A stretch of 64,000 bases of DNA from Sphingobium herbicidovorans (GTDB taxonomy: Bacteria; Pseudomonadota; Alphaproteobacteria; Sphingomonadales; Sphingomonadaceae). The stretch spans positions 2,785,501 through 2,849,500 of the forward strand of contig NZ_CP020538.1 of NCBI RefSeq assembly GCF_002080435.1, written 5' to 3'. The translations under genes were made by a program, and so were the position numbers. Position 1 is the first letter of the stretch; every line of letters starts with the position of its first letter. The notes under the pieces are model-generated. The model did not search any database, was not told where the DNA came from, and saw nothing but the letters and a program-made list of their open reading frames with translations. Of this stretch, positions 18,954 through 27,449 are shown one piece after another.

Positions 18954-20249
18954 ATGCCCATCGACAAGCAGCAGAAGGTTTCCGTCATCGGCCTTGGCTA
19001 TATCGGCTTGCCGACCGCCGCCCTGATCGCGCGGGGCGGGGCGCAGGTCGTGGGTGTGGATGTCAGCGGCCATGTGGTCGAGACCGTCAATTCCGGCCGT
19101 GTCCATATCGAGGAAGTCGATCTGGACGGCCTGGTGCAAGGGGTTGTTGCGCGCGGCAATTTGCGCGCCAGCCTGACGGTCGAGCCGAGCGACGTATTCA
19201 TCATCGCCGTGCCGACCCCCGTTTCGGAAGATCGCGCGCCCGACATTTCCCATGTGCTGAAGGCCGCACGCACTGTCGCCAAAGTGTTGAAGTTGGGCGA
19301 TACCGTCATTTTGGAGTCCACCTCTCCGGTGGGCACGACCGAAGCGATGCGCGACCTGTTCGCGCAGCTTCGCCCGGACCTGAAAATGCCGGGACAGGGC
19401 GGCGCGGGGGACGTTGCCATCGCCTATTGCCCAGAGCGCGTTCTGCCGGGCCGCATTCTGGTCGAACTGATCGACAATGACCGCTGCATCGGCGGCATTA
19501 CGCCGCGTTGCGCGCGCAAGGCGCTCGCCTTTTACCGGCAGTTCGTGCGGGGCGCGTGTATCACGACCAGCGCCCGTGCCGCCGAGATGGTGAAGCTGGT
19601 CGAGAACAGCTTTCGCGACGTCAACATCGCTTTCGCCAACGAGCTATCCGTGATCGCGGAGGGCATGGATATCGATGTGTGGGAGGTTATACGTCTCGCC
19701 AACCGTCATCCGCGCGTCAACATCCTGTCGCCGGGCCCCGGCGTCGGAGGTCATTGCATCGCGGTTGATCCATGGTTCATCGTCCATGGCGACCCGGAAA
19801 ACAGCCGCCTCATCCGCACCGCGCGCGAGGTGAATGACGCCAAGACCGATCATGTTGTCGCCAAGGCGTCGGACATGATCGACGAATATCCCGGTGAAGA
19901 CATTGCCTGCCTTGGCCTCGCCTTCAAGGCTAACATCGATGATTTTCGCGAAAGCCCGGCGGTGAAGGTCGCAGCCCGGCTGGCGCGCCGCTACGGTCGC
20001 CGGGTTAAGCTGGTGGAACCCTATGCCCATGACCTGCCGATGGAATTTGCGGGCACCGGCGCTGAGTTGATGGATCTCGATACAGCCCTCGAACAATGCG
20101 GCGTCTTCGTCATTCTGGTAGATCATGACATGTTCACATCAGTCCCGGTGGACGAACGCGCCGGCAAGGCAGTCTATGATACGCGCGGCGTCTGGCCCGA
20201 CCAGCCACGCCGCGTGGCGCACGATCAGCCGGGGCGTATCGCGGTCTGA
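18954..20249 (+). CDS. wecC: UDP-N-acetyl-D-mannosamine dehydrogenase
   Basis: 431 residues. It has the nucleotide-binding start VIGLGYIGLPTAALIA, AVPTPVSEDRAPD, ESTSPVGTTE, YCPERVLPGR and the catalytic Cys268 in PGVGGHCIAVDPWF. These are characteristic of WecC (four-electron oxidation of UDP-ManNAc to UDP-ManNAcA). The 112-base gap after wecB may have its own promoter. The last 20 residues are extra and basic. Confidence 0.93.
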   Translation: MPIDKQQKVSVIGLGYIGLPTAALIARGGAQVVGVDVSGHVVETVNSGRVHIEEVDLDGLVQGVVARGNLRASLTVEPSDVFIIAVPTPVSEDRAPDISHVLKAARTVAKVLKLGDTVILESTSPVGTTEAMRDLFAQLRPDLKMPGQGGAGDVAIAYCPERVLPGRILVELIDNDRCIGGITPRCARKALAFYRQFVRGACITTSARAAEMVKLVENSFRDVNIAFANELSVIAEGMDIDVWEVIRLANRHPRVNILSPGPGVGGHCIAVDPWFIVHGDPENSRLIRTAREVNDAKTDHVVAKASDMIDEYPGEDIACLGLAFKANIDDFRESPAVKVAARLARRYGRRVKLVEPYAHDLPMEFAGTGAELMDLDTALEQCGVFVILVDHDMFTSVPVDERAGKAVYDTRGVWPDQPRRVAHDQPGRIAV

Positions 20250-20396
20250 TCGAGGGGTTGGCATTTCAAACTGTCCAACCTGCGGTTGCCATGACCTTTC
20301 TGGCTCGTTAACCCCGCGCAAGCCATCCGCCGTTTGGCGAATAGCCCGTAAAAGCGTGAGAAGTTCAGACCCGAAATGGACATGCCGAGCGACAGT

Positions 20397-21086
20397 ATGA
20401 AGAAGGCGCTGACCATTGTGTCGGCCCTCTTCCTGCTTGACGCCTGTTCGACGGCTGAAACCGCGCCCAGGGGGGAAGCCGCCTATGCGGCTATACCGCC
20501 TGCACCGGCGCTGGCGAGCGATTATCGTATTTCTCCCGACGACGTCCTGCGGGTGCAGGTCTATCATGAACCCGGCCTGTCGCTGGAAGATGCCCAGGTG
20601 ACCGCCGCAGGCATGGTGCGCATGCCGCTGATCGGCGATGTGCCGGTGGCGGGGCTGTCGGCGGGTGAAGCTTCGGACGTCATCGCGGGCAGGCTTGGCG
20701 AGCGCTATCTGGTTTCGCCGCAGGTCACGATTTTCGTGAAGAAGGCGGTGGGCCGGCGTATTACCGTCGATGGCGAAGTACGCGAGCCGGGCCTCTTTCC
20801 CATTGATGGCCGCCTTGGCCTGTTGCAGGCGATCGCGATGGCCAAGGGGCCGACGCGGCTCGCCAGCCTGAAGCAGATTGTCGTCGTGCGTCAGGCTGAC
20901 GGGATGCGGAAGGCCGCGATGTTCGATCTGTCTGCTATCCGCAGGGGCGAAGCGCCGGATCCTGAAATCCTGCCGGGCGATACGATCATCGTCGGTTCGT
21001 CCCGCGCAAAGGCGATCCTTGGCGGAACATTGCTGGCGCTGCCTGCAATCGGCGCGGGCTTTGTCGCGCTCGAGGGAGGGCGCTGA
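20397..21086 (+). CDS. Wza-like polysaccharide export lipoprotein
   Basis: 229 residues from ATG 20397. A lipoprotein signal (MKKALTIVSALFLLDACS) has Cys as the acylated residue. It is followed by the Poly_export domain (YRISPDDVLRVQVYHEPGLS, VRMPLIGDVPVAGLSAGEA) and an SLBB domain (ITVDGEVREPGLFPI), and ends in a hydrophobic helix. It would form the outer membrane export pore for the polysaccharide. In-frame ATGs at 20376 and 20382 give a longer N-terminus that would bury the signal, so 20397 is preferred. It overlaps the next gene by one base (TGATG). Confidence 0.9.
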   Translation: MKKALTIVSALFLLDACSTAETAPRGEAAYAAIPPAPALASDYRISPDDVLRVQVYHEPGLSLEDAQVTAAGMVRMPLIGDVPVAGLSAGEASDVIAGRLGERYLVSPQVTIFVKKAVGRRITVDGEVREPGLFPIDGRLGLLQAIAMAKGPTRLASLKQIVVVRQADGMRKAAMFDLSAIRRGEAPDPEILPGDTIIVGSSRAKAILGGTLLALPAIGAGFVALEGGR

Positions 21087-23194
21087 TGGCCGAGCGAAGC
21101 ATTCGTATCGACAGCGGTCCTTCACCCATCGGAATGGAAGGAAGGGCGTCGCGCATCGTGACGACGGCGCGGGCGAGTTGGACAGCGATATGGCGCCACC
21201 GCCTGATCCTGTTCGTCACCATGGCGTTGTGCGTGCTGGCGGGGATCATCTTCATCCTGCTTTCCACACCCGATTATCGCGCGACAGCATCAGTCGAGGT
21301 GGAGGATGTGCCTGCCGGAGCGGCGGGGGCTGGCGCGGCGCAGCGGCAGATGACCGCAGCCGACAATGAATCGCTGATGCAGACCGAACTGGAAGTGCTG
21401 CGCAGCCGGGCATTGGCCGAAGACGTCGCGCGTGAACTGGCGCTGGTCGGCAGCCGCACATTTTTCGATGGCATGGATGAACGGCGGCCGGATCGCGGCG
21501 TGGGATCGCTCAACCAGCGGCAGGTGGAAACCGAAGCCGTCATCGGCCTGCTACGCGACAATCTGGATGTTGAGCTGCCAGGCAAGAGCCGGGTGATCCG
21601 CATAAGCTTTACCAGCGCCGATCCCGTTTTGTCCGCCCGCGTTGCCAATAGCTACGCCGACAGCCTGATCCGCGCGGATCTGAAGCGTGGTTTTGAATCG
21701 GGCGTGCAGGCGCGCCGATTCCTGCTGGGCGAACTCGACGGAGCGCGTCGGGATCTGGAACGTGCCGAACGGGACCTGGCCACCTATGCCGCGCAGGCGG
21801 GTGCGTCGCTGGGCGGGCCGGTCGCAGGGCGGGGAGGGAATAGCCCGGATGGCACGACCGCGACGCGCCTGGCGCAATTGAATGCGTTTCGGGCCCAGGC
21901 GATCGCAGACCGCATCGCGGCGCAAAAGCGTTGGGAAAGCGCGCGGCTTTCCAGTGTCGAGACCCTGCCGGAAGTGCTGAACAATGGTGGGATGCAGCAG
22001 TTGATGGCGCAGAGGGCGCAAGCGCGCGCTGCGGTGGTCGAAGAAAGGCAGTTCCGCAAGGACGCGCATCCTGAAATGCGTGAGGCGCGGGCGCGGCTCG
22101 CCGCCCTCGACGATCAGGCCGAGACAATGGCCAACACGATCCGCGCGTCGCTTCGCGAACAATATGAAGTCGCCGTTCATGGCGAAAAGCAGATCGATGC
22201 GGAGATTGCCGGGCTGGAAGGTCAGGCGCAGGCCGAACGGGGGCGAGGGGTGCAGATGAGCATCCTGGAGCGATCCGTCGATACCTATAGATTGCTGCAC
22301 GACAGCCTGCTTCAGCGGTATCGCGACATGGCGTCCCAAGCCGGTTTTCAGGCGGGGCGGATACAGCCGCTGGATCGCGCGGCTGTGCCGACGCGGCCAT
22401 CGTCGCCCCGGATCGGCATCACCATGTTGCTGGCGTCGTTTGGCGGGCTGGTGCTTGGGTTGCTGATGGTTGCGGGACGGCATGTGTTCGATGACGCCGT
22501 GACATCTGCGGACACGCTGGCGGAGCGCGCCAACCTGCCCTTGCTGGGCACGGTGCCGGTGACGGACAAGCCCGCAGCCGAAACCTTCGTTCCGATAGCT
22601 TCATCGTTGCTGCTTGCATCGTCGGACGGCCTGCCTGGTTCGATCCTGGTGACGAGCGCACAGGAGGGCGAAGGCAAATCATCGACCGTCCATGCGCTGG
22701 CGCTTGCCCTGGCCAAGCTCGACCGGCGGGTACTGGTGATCGATGCCGATATGCGCCGCCCCAAGCAACATGGCCTTTTCCAGCTTGCCCCGGAACGTGG
22801 CATCAGCGAGGTGATGACGGGACAGGCCAAGGCGGAGGACGTGATCGTCGATAGCGGTACGCCGGGCGTCTCGTTGCTGCCCAGCGGCGCGATTCCGCCC
22901 AACCCGGCCGAGCTGCTTTCGACATCGGCTCTGGATGTCCTGCTCGCCAGCGTGCAAGGTCGCTACGACACCATCCTGATCGATGCCCCACCCATTTTGG
23001 GCGTGCCCGACGCGTCATTGCTGGCAAGCAAGGCGCAGGCGGCGGTGCTGGTTGTTGAATGGGGCCGCAACCATCATGGTGGGCTGCGCGTCGCGGTCGA
23101 TCGCTTGCGCCGCGCGGGTGGCGCGATCATCGGCGCCGTGCTGACCAAGCAACAGGGGCGGGCGTTTGAATATGATTATCACAGGGGCGACTAG
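21086..23194 (+). CDS. Wzc-like polysaccharide co-polymerase / tyrosine autokinase
   Basis: 702 residues. A Wzz domain has membrane spans at about 39-60 and 444-464, with a long periplasmic coiled coil between (190-420). A cytoplasmic BY-kinase domain follows, with Walker A SAQEGEGKSS (about 525-533), Walker A' VLVIDADMRRP (about 550) and Walker B TILIDAPPILG. The C-terminal tail has only two Tyr (FEYDYHRGD), a short tyrosine cluster compared with enterobacterial Wzc. It controls polymer length and export with the Wza-like protein encoded just before it. Confidence 0.92.
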   Translation: MAERSIRIDSGPSPIGMEGRASRIVTTARASWTAIWRHRLILFVTMALCVLAGIIFILLSTPDYRATASVEVEDVPAGAAGAGAAQRQMTAADNESLMQTELEVLRSRALAEDVARELALVGSRTFFDGMDERRPDRGVGSLNQRQVETEAVIGLLRDNLDVELPGKSRVIRISFTSADPVLSARVANSYADSLIRADLKRGFESGVQARRFLLGELDGARRDLERAERDLATYAAQAGASLGGPVAGRGGNSPDGTTATRLAQLNAFRAQAIADRIAAQKRWESARLSSVETLPEVLNNGGMQQLMAQRAQARAAVVEERQFRKDAHPEMREARARLAALDDQAETMANTIRASLREQYEVAVHGEKQIDAEIAGLEGQAQAERGRGVQMSILERSVDTYRLLHDSLLQRYRDMASQAGFQAGRIQPLDRAAVPTRPSSPRIGITMLLASFGGLVLGLLMVAGRHVFDDAVTSADTLAERANLPLLGTVPVTDKPAAETFVPIASSLLLASSDGLPGSILVTSAQEGEGKSSTVHALALALAKLDRRVLVIDADMRRPKQHGLFQLAPERGISEVMTGQAKAEDVIVDSGTPGVSLLPSGAIPPNPAELLSTSALDVLLASVQGRYDTILIDAPPILGVPDASLLASKAQAAVLVVEWGRNHHGGLRVAVDRLRRAGGAIIGAVLTKQQGRAFEYDYHRGD

Positions 23195-23197
23195 CCG

Positions 23198-23226
23198 CGT
23201 TTGATGTCCGCAAACGGATTTTACAT
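23198..23226. terminator. Weak hairpin between convergent wzc-like gene and map
   Basis: CGTTTG and CAAACG pair around ATGTCCG, followed on the plus strand by GGATTTTAC. It could terminate the polysaccharide operon, but the stem is only six base pairs and the T-run short. Confidence 0.35.
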
Positions 23227-24000
23227 CCTGCGGTCTAGCATCGGGTTTTCATCGCGGCGCAAGGTCAGCACTTCGACGCCGCTGCCGGTTACCGCTACCG
23301 TGTGTTCGAATTGGGCCGAAAGCTTTCCGTCATTGGTGACCACGGTCCAACCATCGTCCCGTGTGGACACTTTGCGCGTGCCCTGATTGACCATTGGTTC
23401 GATGGTGAACACCATGCCTTCGGTCAGCTTCAAGCCGGTTCCCGGCCGTCCGAAATTAAATATGTGCGGATCTTCATGCATTTCGCGGCCAATGCCGTGG
23501 CCGCAATATTCGCGCACGACCGAATAACCATTTTTCTTGGCATGCCGTTCGATTGCAAAGCCGATGTCGCCCAGATGCGCGCCGGGCCGCACCTGTCCTA
23601 TGCCTTTCCACATCGCTTCCTGCGCAACCCTGACCAGCCGTCGCGCGGCCGGAGGCGCGTTGCCGACCATGTAGGTCTTGCTGGAATCGGCAATGAAGCC
23701 GTTCTTTTCTAGGGTGATGTCGAGGTTGATGATGTCGCCGTCCCGGATGATTTCATCCGGCGCTGGCACACCATGGCAGACGACATTGTTGATGGAGCAG
23801 TTCAGGACATATTTGAAGCCATATTGGCCCTTGCTCGCGGGACGGGCTGCCAGGTCGTTGGTGATGAAGCGATCGACCAGATCGTTTATCTGCAACGTCG
23901 AAAGGCCCGCGAGGTCCTGTCCGTCCAGCATTTCGAACACGGACGCGAGCAACTTGCCCGATATGCGCATGAGCGCCAACTCGTCCGGCGTCTTTACCAT
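23221..24000 (-). CDS. map: Type I methionine aminopeptidase
   Basis: 259 residues from the ATG at 24000. Metal ligands of the pita-bread fold are visible: DIINLDITLEKNGF (Asp), DSSKTYMVG (Asp), YCGHGIGREMHEDP (His), FTIEPMVN (Glu) and a final Glu in SAQFEHTVAV. It removes initiator Met from nascent proteins. The gene begins one base after the stop of the ParD-like gene, so expression depends on that upstream cistron and its promoter. C-terminal residues LRRDENPMLDRRM are non-conserved. Confidence 0.95.
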   Translation of the reverse strand: MVKTPDELALMRISGKLLASVFEMLDGQDLAGLSTLQINDLVDRFITNDLAARPASKGQYGFKYVLNCSINNVVCHGVPAPDEIIRDGDIINLDITLEKNGFIADSSKTYMVGNAPPAARRLVRVAQEAMWKGIGQVRPGAHLGDIGFAIERHAKKNGYSVVREYCGHGIGREMHEDPHIFNFGRPGTGLKLTEGMVFTIEPMVNQGTRKVSTRDDGWTVVTNDGKLSAQFEHTVAVTGSGVEVLTLRRDENPMLDRRM

Positions 24001-24001
24001 T

Positions 24002-24205
24002 TCACGCAGCCAAATCCGCGATGCGCACATCGGCGGATTCGAGCTGCATCCTCACAATGTCGTTGAAGGACAAGGTGGGATTAGCTTCGGCCAGCTTGCC
24101 GATCTTCATCCAGAATTCCGCCTGCGCGTTTATGGATCGGCACATGACGGCGCTGGCGCGCCGCACCTCTTCATGCAGATCTTCGTCAATTTTCACGATG
24201 CCCAT
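24002..24205 (-). CDS. ParD-like ribbon-helix-helix protein upstream of map
   Basis: 67 residues starting MGIVKIDEDLHEEVRRAS, with AEFWMKIGKLAEANPTLSFND following. This matches the ParD-like antitoxin family: a beta strand then two helices of an RHH fold. ATG 24205 has AGGGGA about eight bases upstream. No toxin gene is adjacent; the partner position is taken by map, one base downstream. It is therefore more likely an autoregulating DNA-binding protein controlling the map operon than half of a toxin-antitoxin module. Confidence 0.75.
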   Translation of the reverse strand: MGIVKIDEDLHEEVRRASAVMCRSINAQAEFWMKIGKLAEANPTLSFNDIVRMQLESADVRIADLAA

Positions 24206-24222
24206 GATCGGTCCCCTAACCC

Positions 24223-24252
24223 AATATACGATGCGTATATGTTTCGTATATT
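24223..24252 (-). promoter_or_regulatory. Repeated CGTATAT operator upstream of the ParD-like gene
   Basis: ATATACG (24224-24230), CGTATAT (24234-24240) and CGTATAT (24245-24251) lie 18 to 47 bases upstream of the ATG. The first two form an inverted repeat; the second and third are direct repeats 11 bases apart, one helical turn. The outer copies also form a perfect 9-bp inverted repeat (AATATACGA / TCGTATATT). This is the layout expected for RHH protein binding and suggests autoregulation. Confidence 0.6.
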
Positions 24253-24310
24253 CAAAGGTCAAGGACCCGGGGCACCGCGTTTGGCTGCGTGAGCGGACTG
24301 GAGGAATGCC

Positions 24311-26989
24311 CTACTGACGGAGCCGTTCGATCGCCTGTGCGAGTGCGACGTAGAGCTTGCCCATGTCGGAGGACAATATGGCGACGCCCAGCGCATTCCC
24401 GTCGCGGGCAGACAAGATGATCCGCAGCATCGATTCGAAATCGTGGATGTAGCGGTTCACATGCTCCTGAAACTCGGCGTCATTGTCGTAGTGCAAGGCG
24501 ATTTCACGCGATTCGCCTGCATCCAGCAGCTTGACCGCTCGCCGGGTGAAGACGCCGCGATCACCCTTGAGATAGGCGGCCCAGGCCGAGTCGGTGACGT
24601 CGTTCGACAGGATCTTCGTGACGTCGATCGAGGTGCTGTTGAGCGATTCGATCAGCAGGGCAGAACGCCGCGCGAAATGGTCGCGGTCGCGATCTTCCGC
24701 AGCGCGCTCGGCTTCCTCGATCCGCGACTGCACAGTGGCGCTGGTATCGGCGATCGTCAGCAGTTGGCGGGTGAGGCGATCAGATGCCTGATGCGCGGCC
24801 TTGACGGCTTCTTCGGCGACCTGGGCGAGTTTCTGAATTTGTGCCGTCACCGTGCCATCGACCGCCTGCTGGAGTGCCTGCTCGCTTGCCTCGGCGAGCG
24901 ATTGGGCGGCATCGGGAATGGCGCGGCCAAGGGCTTGGCGAGCGCGTTCGGCGGCCTGATCGGCGGTGTCCTTGACCCGCAGAAGTGCAGTGACGAGCAG
25001 GGGGCCTGCACCTTCGGTGATGCGCGTCGCATCCTGGTGCGCATTGTCGAGCGCGGTGCGCAGCTTTTCCACCAGCTCGCGATTTGCTTCCACGCCGCTC
25101 TGCGTGCTTTCCAGCCATTCGGTCAGGCGCCGGCCCTGACCGCGCAACAGTTCCTCGGCCTCCTGGGTGCGGCCCACCAATGCTTCGGAAATGGCCTCCA
25201 GCCGCTCCATCTCGGGCGCGGCACTGTCCAGCAGCGTGCGGCTGGTGGAAATACGGGTGTCGAAACGATCCAGCGCGGCGGGAAATGTTTCGTCCAGTTC
25301 GCGCACGCTGGAATCCAGCGCGACGAGCAGCGTTTCCGCGCTGCTGATAAGCTTTTCCGCCGTAACGCCGCCCGCCGCCAGCGAATCGTCGATGCGCTGC
25401 GTTTCTGCCGTGAGGCGCGACAGGGCTTCGGTAAGGCGTTCGTTGCGGGAAAGCGCGCCTTCTTCCATCGCCGCAAAGCGCGACTGGGCGGCGTCAATCG
25501 CCTCGCCAAGCGTGGCGTGCAGTCCCGATACGAGCGTGCGCTGTCCCTCGATCAGATCATTGACCTGATGAAGGCGGCTTTCGATCTCGCTCATATGATC
25601 GGAGATGGCCGAGACGGTTTCGTCGCCGATATTTTCGATATTGCCGCGCGAACGGGCGACGAGCGCATCGAGCGCCTCCGCCTGACGAGCCAGGCCTTCT
25701 TCGGTGAGCGCCACGCCATCGCGTGCGCGGGCGAAGGCGATTTCGGTCCGCTCGCGAAGTTGCGAGTCGATTTCGTCGGCATCCCGGGACAAGGTGGCAA
25801 GCGCGTTCTGGCTGGTCGCGGCGATACCGGCTTGCGCGGTTTCCACCAGGGTACGAAGCGATTCGGCCTGGGCGGTAAGATCCCGCTCCGCCGCAGCCAT
25901 GCTTTGTTGGGCGTGGGCGACCGTCGCCTCCAAACGCTGACGCACATCGCCTTCGACGCGGTTCAGATCCTGCGTAAGCAATTCGATGGTTGCTTCGGCG
26001 CTGTTGGTGATGCCCGCGCGTGCGCGCTCAAGAAGGTCGGCGAGGGTTCCAGCCTGCCGGTCGAGTTCGGCCGCACCGTCCTGCATTGCAAGACGGGCGC
26101 TCTGTGCCGTCGCGTCGATTCGGCCAGCAGCGATGTCCGCCATGCCGTTCACTTCTTCGGTGGCGGAACGGGTTGCTTCCTGCAGTTGGGTCAATTGGCT
26201 CGACAGGCTCTTTGTCGCCGACAAGGTACGAGCGCGCGCGTCGTCGGACAGTTCGCCAATGGCGTGAAGCCGGGTTTCGAGAGTGTCGATCCGTTCGGCG
26301 AGCGCATGGCCGTTGTCTATGATCTGCGCCGACATGCGCACGGCCCGATCCTCAAGTTCCGGCATTGAGGCAATGAGAGCGTCCATGCGCGCGACAAGGG
26401 CCGCTCCGGCGCGTTCGGCGGCTTCCGCTTTTTCTGTCGTGATGTGGGCACGGCTGGCTATCAGTTCGGCCGACGCCTCCATATTGCTGCTGGCGGCTGC
26501 ACCATAGCTGTCAAGCAACTCCGCCTGGTCCAGCATCGCCTTACGCGCGTTTTCAAGCTGACCGTTGATTCGGGCAAGCCGCAGCTCAAGCAACTCGGTT
26601 TCGGTGCGCAGCGCGCGCGCGGTGTCGAGGTAGCGGCGCGATTCAGCGCGGCTGTTGCGCGCGAGCAGCAGGTAACAGACACCCAGAAGTACGATGGGAA
26701 CCAGCATGGTCGCAACAAGGCCGGGCCAAGCGGCTGGACCGGTTCGCCATTGTCCCGCAGTGATCGTCGCCCAGCCGGCAAAGCCAAGCCACGCCAGCCC
26801 GGCAAGGGCGAACAGCACCTGTGTCCGCCGCGCCGCATGATCGCCATGCTCGGCCGCCTCGATGTCGATGTCCGCTTCAGGGTCATCGGCGACCTGCTCC
26901 AGCAGCAAAGTGTCATCCTCATGCGACTCATCAGTCGTCGCAATGCTTTTGTCTCGCCAGAATTCGACGATGGTGCTGCCCCCGGTCAT
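24311..26989 (-). CDS. Large two-span membrane coiled-coil protein, TipN-like architecture
   Basis: 892 residues. An acidic N-terminus (1-50) precedes two membrane segments (about 58-75 and 88-109, the second ending LVPIVLLGVCYLLLA). The rest is continuous alpha-helical coiled coil of about 700 residues, Ala/Glu/Arg/Leu-rich, with a more globular end from about residue 790 (NDVTDSAWAAYLKGDRGVFTRRAVK). No enzyme motif is seen. Length and layout match Caulobacter TipN, a polarity protein with two N-terminal spans and a long coiled coil, but that comparison is on architecture only. It is divergent from the Hpt-like operon, sharing a 79-base promoter region. Confidence 0.6.
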   Translation of the reverse strand: MTGGSTIVEFWRDKSIATTDESHEDDTLLLEQVADDPEADIDIEAAEHGDHAARRTQVLFALAGLAWLGFAGWATITAGQWRTGPAAWPGLVATMLVPIVLLGVCYLLLARNSRAESRRYLDTARALRTETELLELRLARINGQLENARKAMLDQAELLDSYGAAASSNMEASAELIASRAHITTEKAEAAERAGAALVARMDALIASMPELEDRAVRMSAQIIDNGHALAERIDTLETRLHAIGELSDDARARTLSATKSLSSQLTQLQEATRSATEEVNGMADIAAGRIDATAQSARLAMQDGAAELDRQAGTLADLLERARAGITNSAEATIELLTQDLNRVEGDVRQRLEATVAHAQQSMAAAERDLTAQAESLRTLVETAQAGIAATSQNALATLSRDADEIDSQLRERTEIAFARARDGVALTEEGLARQAEALDALVARSRGNIENIGDETVSAISDHMSEIESRLHQVNDLIEGQRTLVSGLHATLGEAIDAAQSRFAAMEEGALSRNERLTEALSRLTAETQRIDDSLAAGGVTAEKLISSAETLLVALDSSVRELDETFPAALDRFDTRISTSRTLLDSAAPEMERLEAISEALVGRTQEAEELLRGQGRRLTEWLESTQSGVEANRELVEKLRTALDNAHQDATRITEGAGPLLVTALLRVKDTADQAAERARQALGRAIPDAAQSLAEASEQALQQAVDGTVTAQIQKLAQVAEEAVKAAHQASDRLTRQLLTIADTSATVQSRIEEAERAAEDRDRDHFARRSALLIESLNSTSIDVTKILSNDVTDSAWAAYLKGDRGVFTRRAVKLLDAGESREIALHYDNDAEFQEHVNRYIHDFESMLRIILSARDGNALGVAILSSDMGKLYVALAQAIERLRQ

Positions 26990-27068
26990 GACCCCATCCT
27001 ATCATCTTTTGCGCGCAACAAAATGCCCTGTTACCAAAACTTAACGCAAGCCCGATAGCGTTGACCCC

Positions 27069-27371
27069 ATGTCCTATGATCCTGGCGCCCTGAATGCCGC
27101 TCTTGCCGCCGCCGTCGGCGAAGATATCGCGCTGATCGCGGACTTGCGCATCGCCTTTATGGAGAGCGCTGAGCGTCAGCTTGACCTGCTGCGCAAGGCG
27201 CAATCCGATTCCAGTTGGGAACTTGCGTCGTGGCGCCTGAAGGGGCTGGCGGCCAGCTTCGGCCTTACGCACCTGATGGCGCTGGCCGACGAGGCAGCCG
27301 ACTGCGCTCGCGGCGATCCCCGGATTCTCCGGCAATTGCGGATGGCGATCGACCGGCTTCAGCAGGGCTGA
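27069..27371 (+). CDS. Hpt-like protein lacking the phospho-accepting histidine
   Basis: 100 residues, all alpha-helical. The segment SWRLKGLAASFGL aligns with the Hpt/CheA P1 motif H-x-L-K-G-x-A-x-x-x-G, but the His position is Trp55 (codon TGG at 27231-27233). The rest of the motif (Leu, Lys, Gly, Phe-Gly) is kept. It cannot accept phosphate in the usual way and may bind a response regulator or another partner passively. It is first in a plus-strand series ending at 31142, whose last gene is also a degenerate phosphorelay protein. Confidence 0.65.
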   Translation: MSYDPGALNAALAAAVGEDIALIADLRIAFMESAERQLDLLRKAQSDSSWELASWRLKGLAASFGLTHLMALADEAADCARGDPRILRQLRMAIDRLQQG

Positions 27372-27449
27372 GTCGCTGCGCGCTTGCACGATGGCGACAG
27401 CCTTGCGAAAAGGCGTGAGTTTACAAAAACGGGTCGGTTCCATCGCAGC

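Noticed and set aside
20256..20280. GGTTGG-N13-CCAACC inverted repeat before the wza-like gene
   Set aside because: Short and without a known binding family; kept only as a possible operator.
24002..24205. Toxin-antitoxin module
   Set aside because: Only the antitoxin-like half is present; the neighbour is map, and the divergent and upstream genes are not toxins.
24443..26368. 641-codon plus-strand ORF opposite the coiled-coil gene
   Set aside because: Antisense shadow of heptad-repeat coding sequence; no ribosome site or domain.
27035..27060. CtrA-like TTAAC half-site between the coiled-coil and Hpt-like genes
   Set aside because: Only one half matches at the right spacing for TTAA-N7-TTAA.
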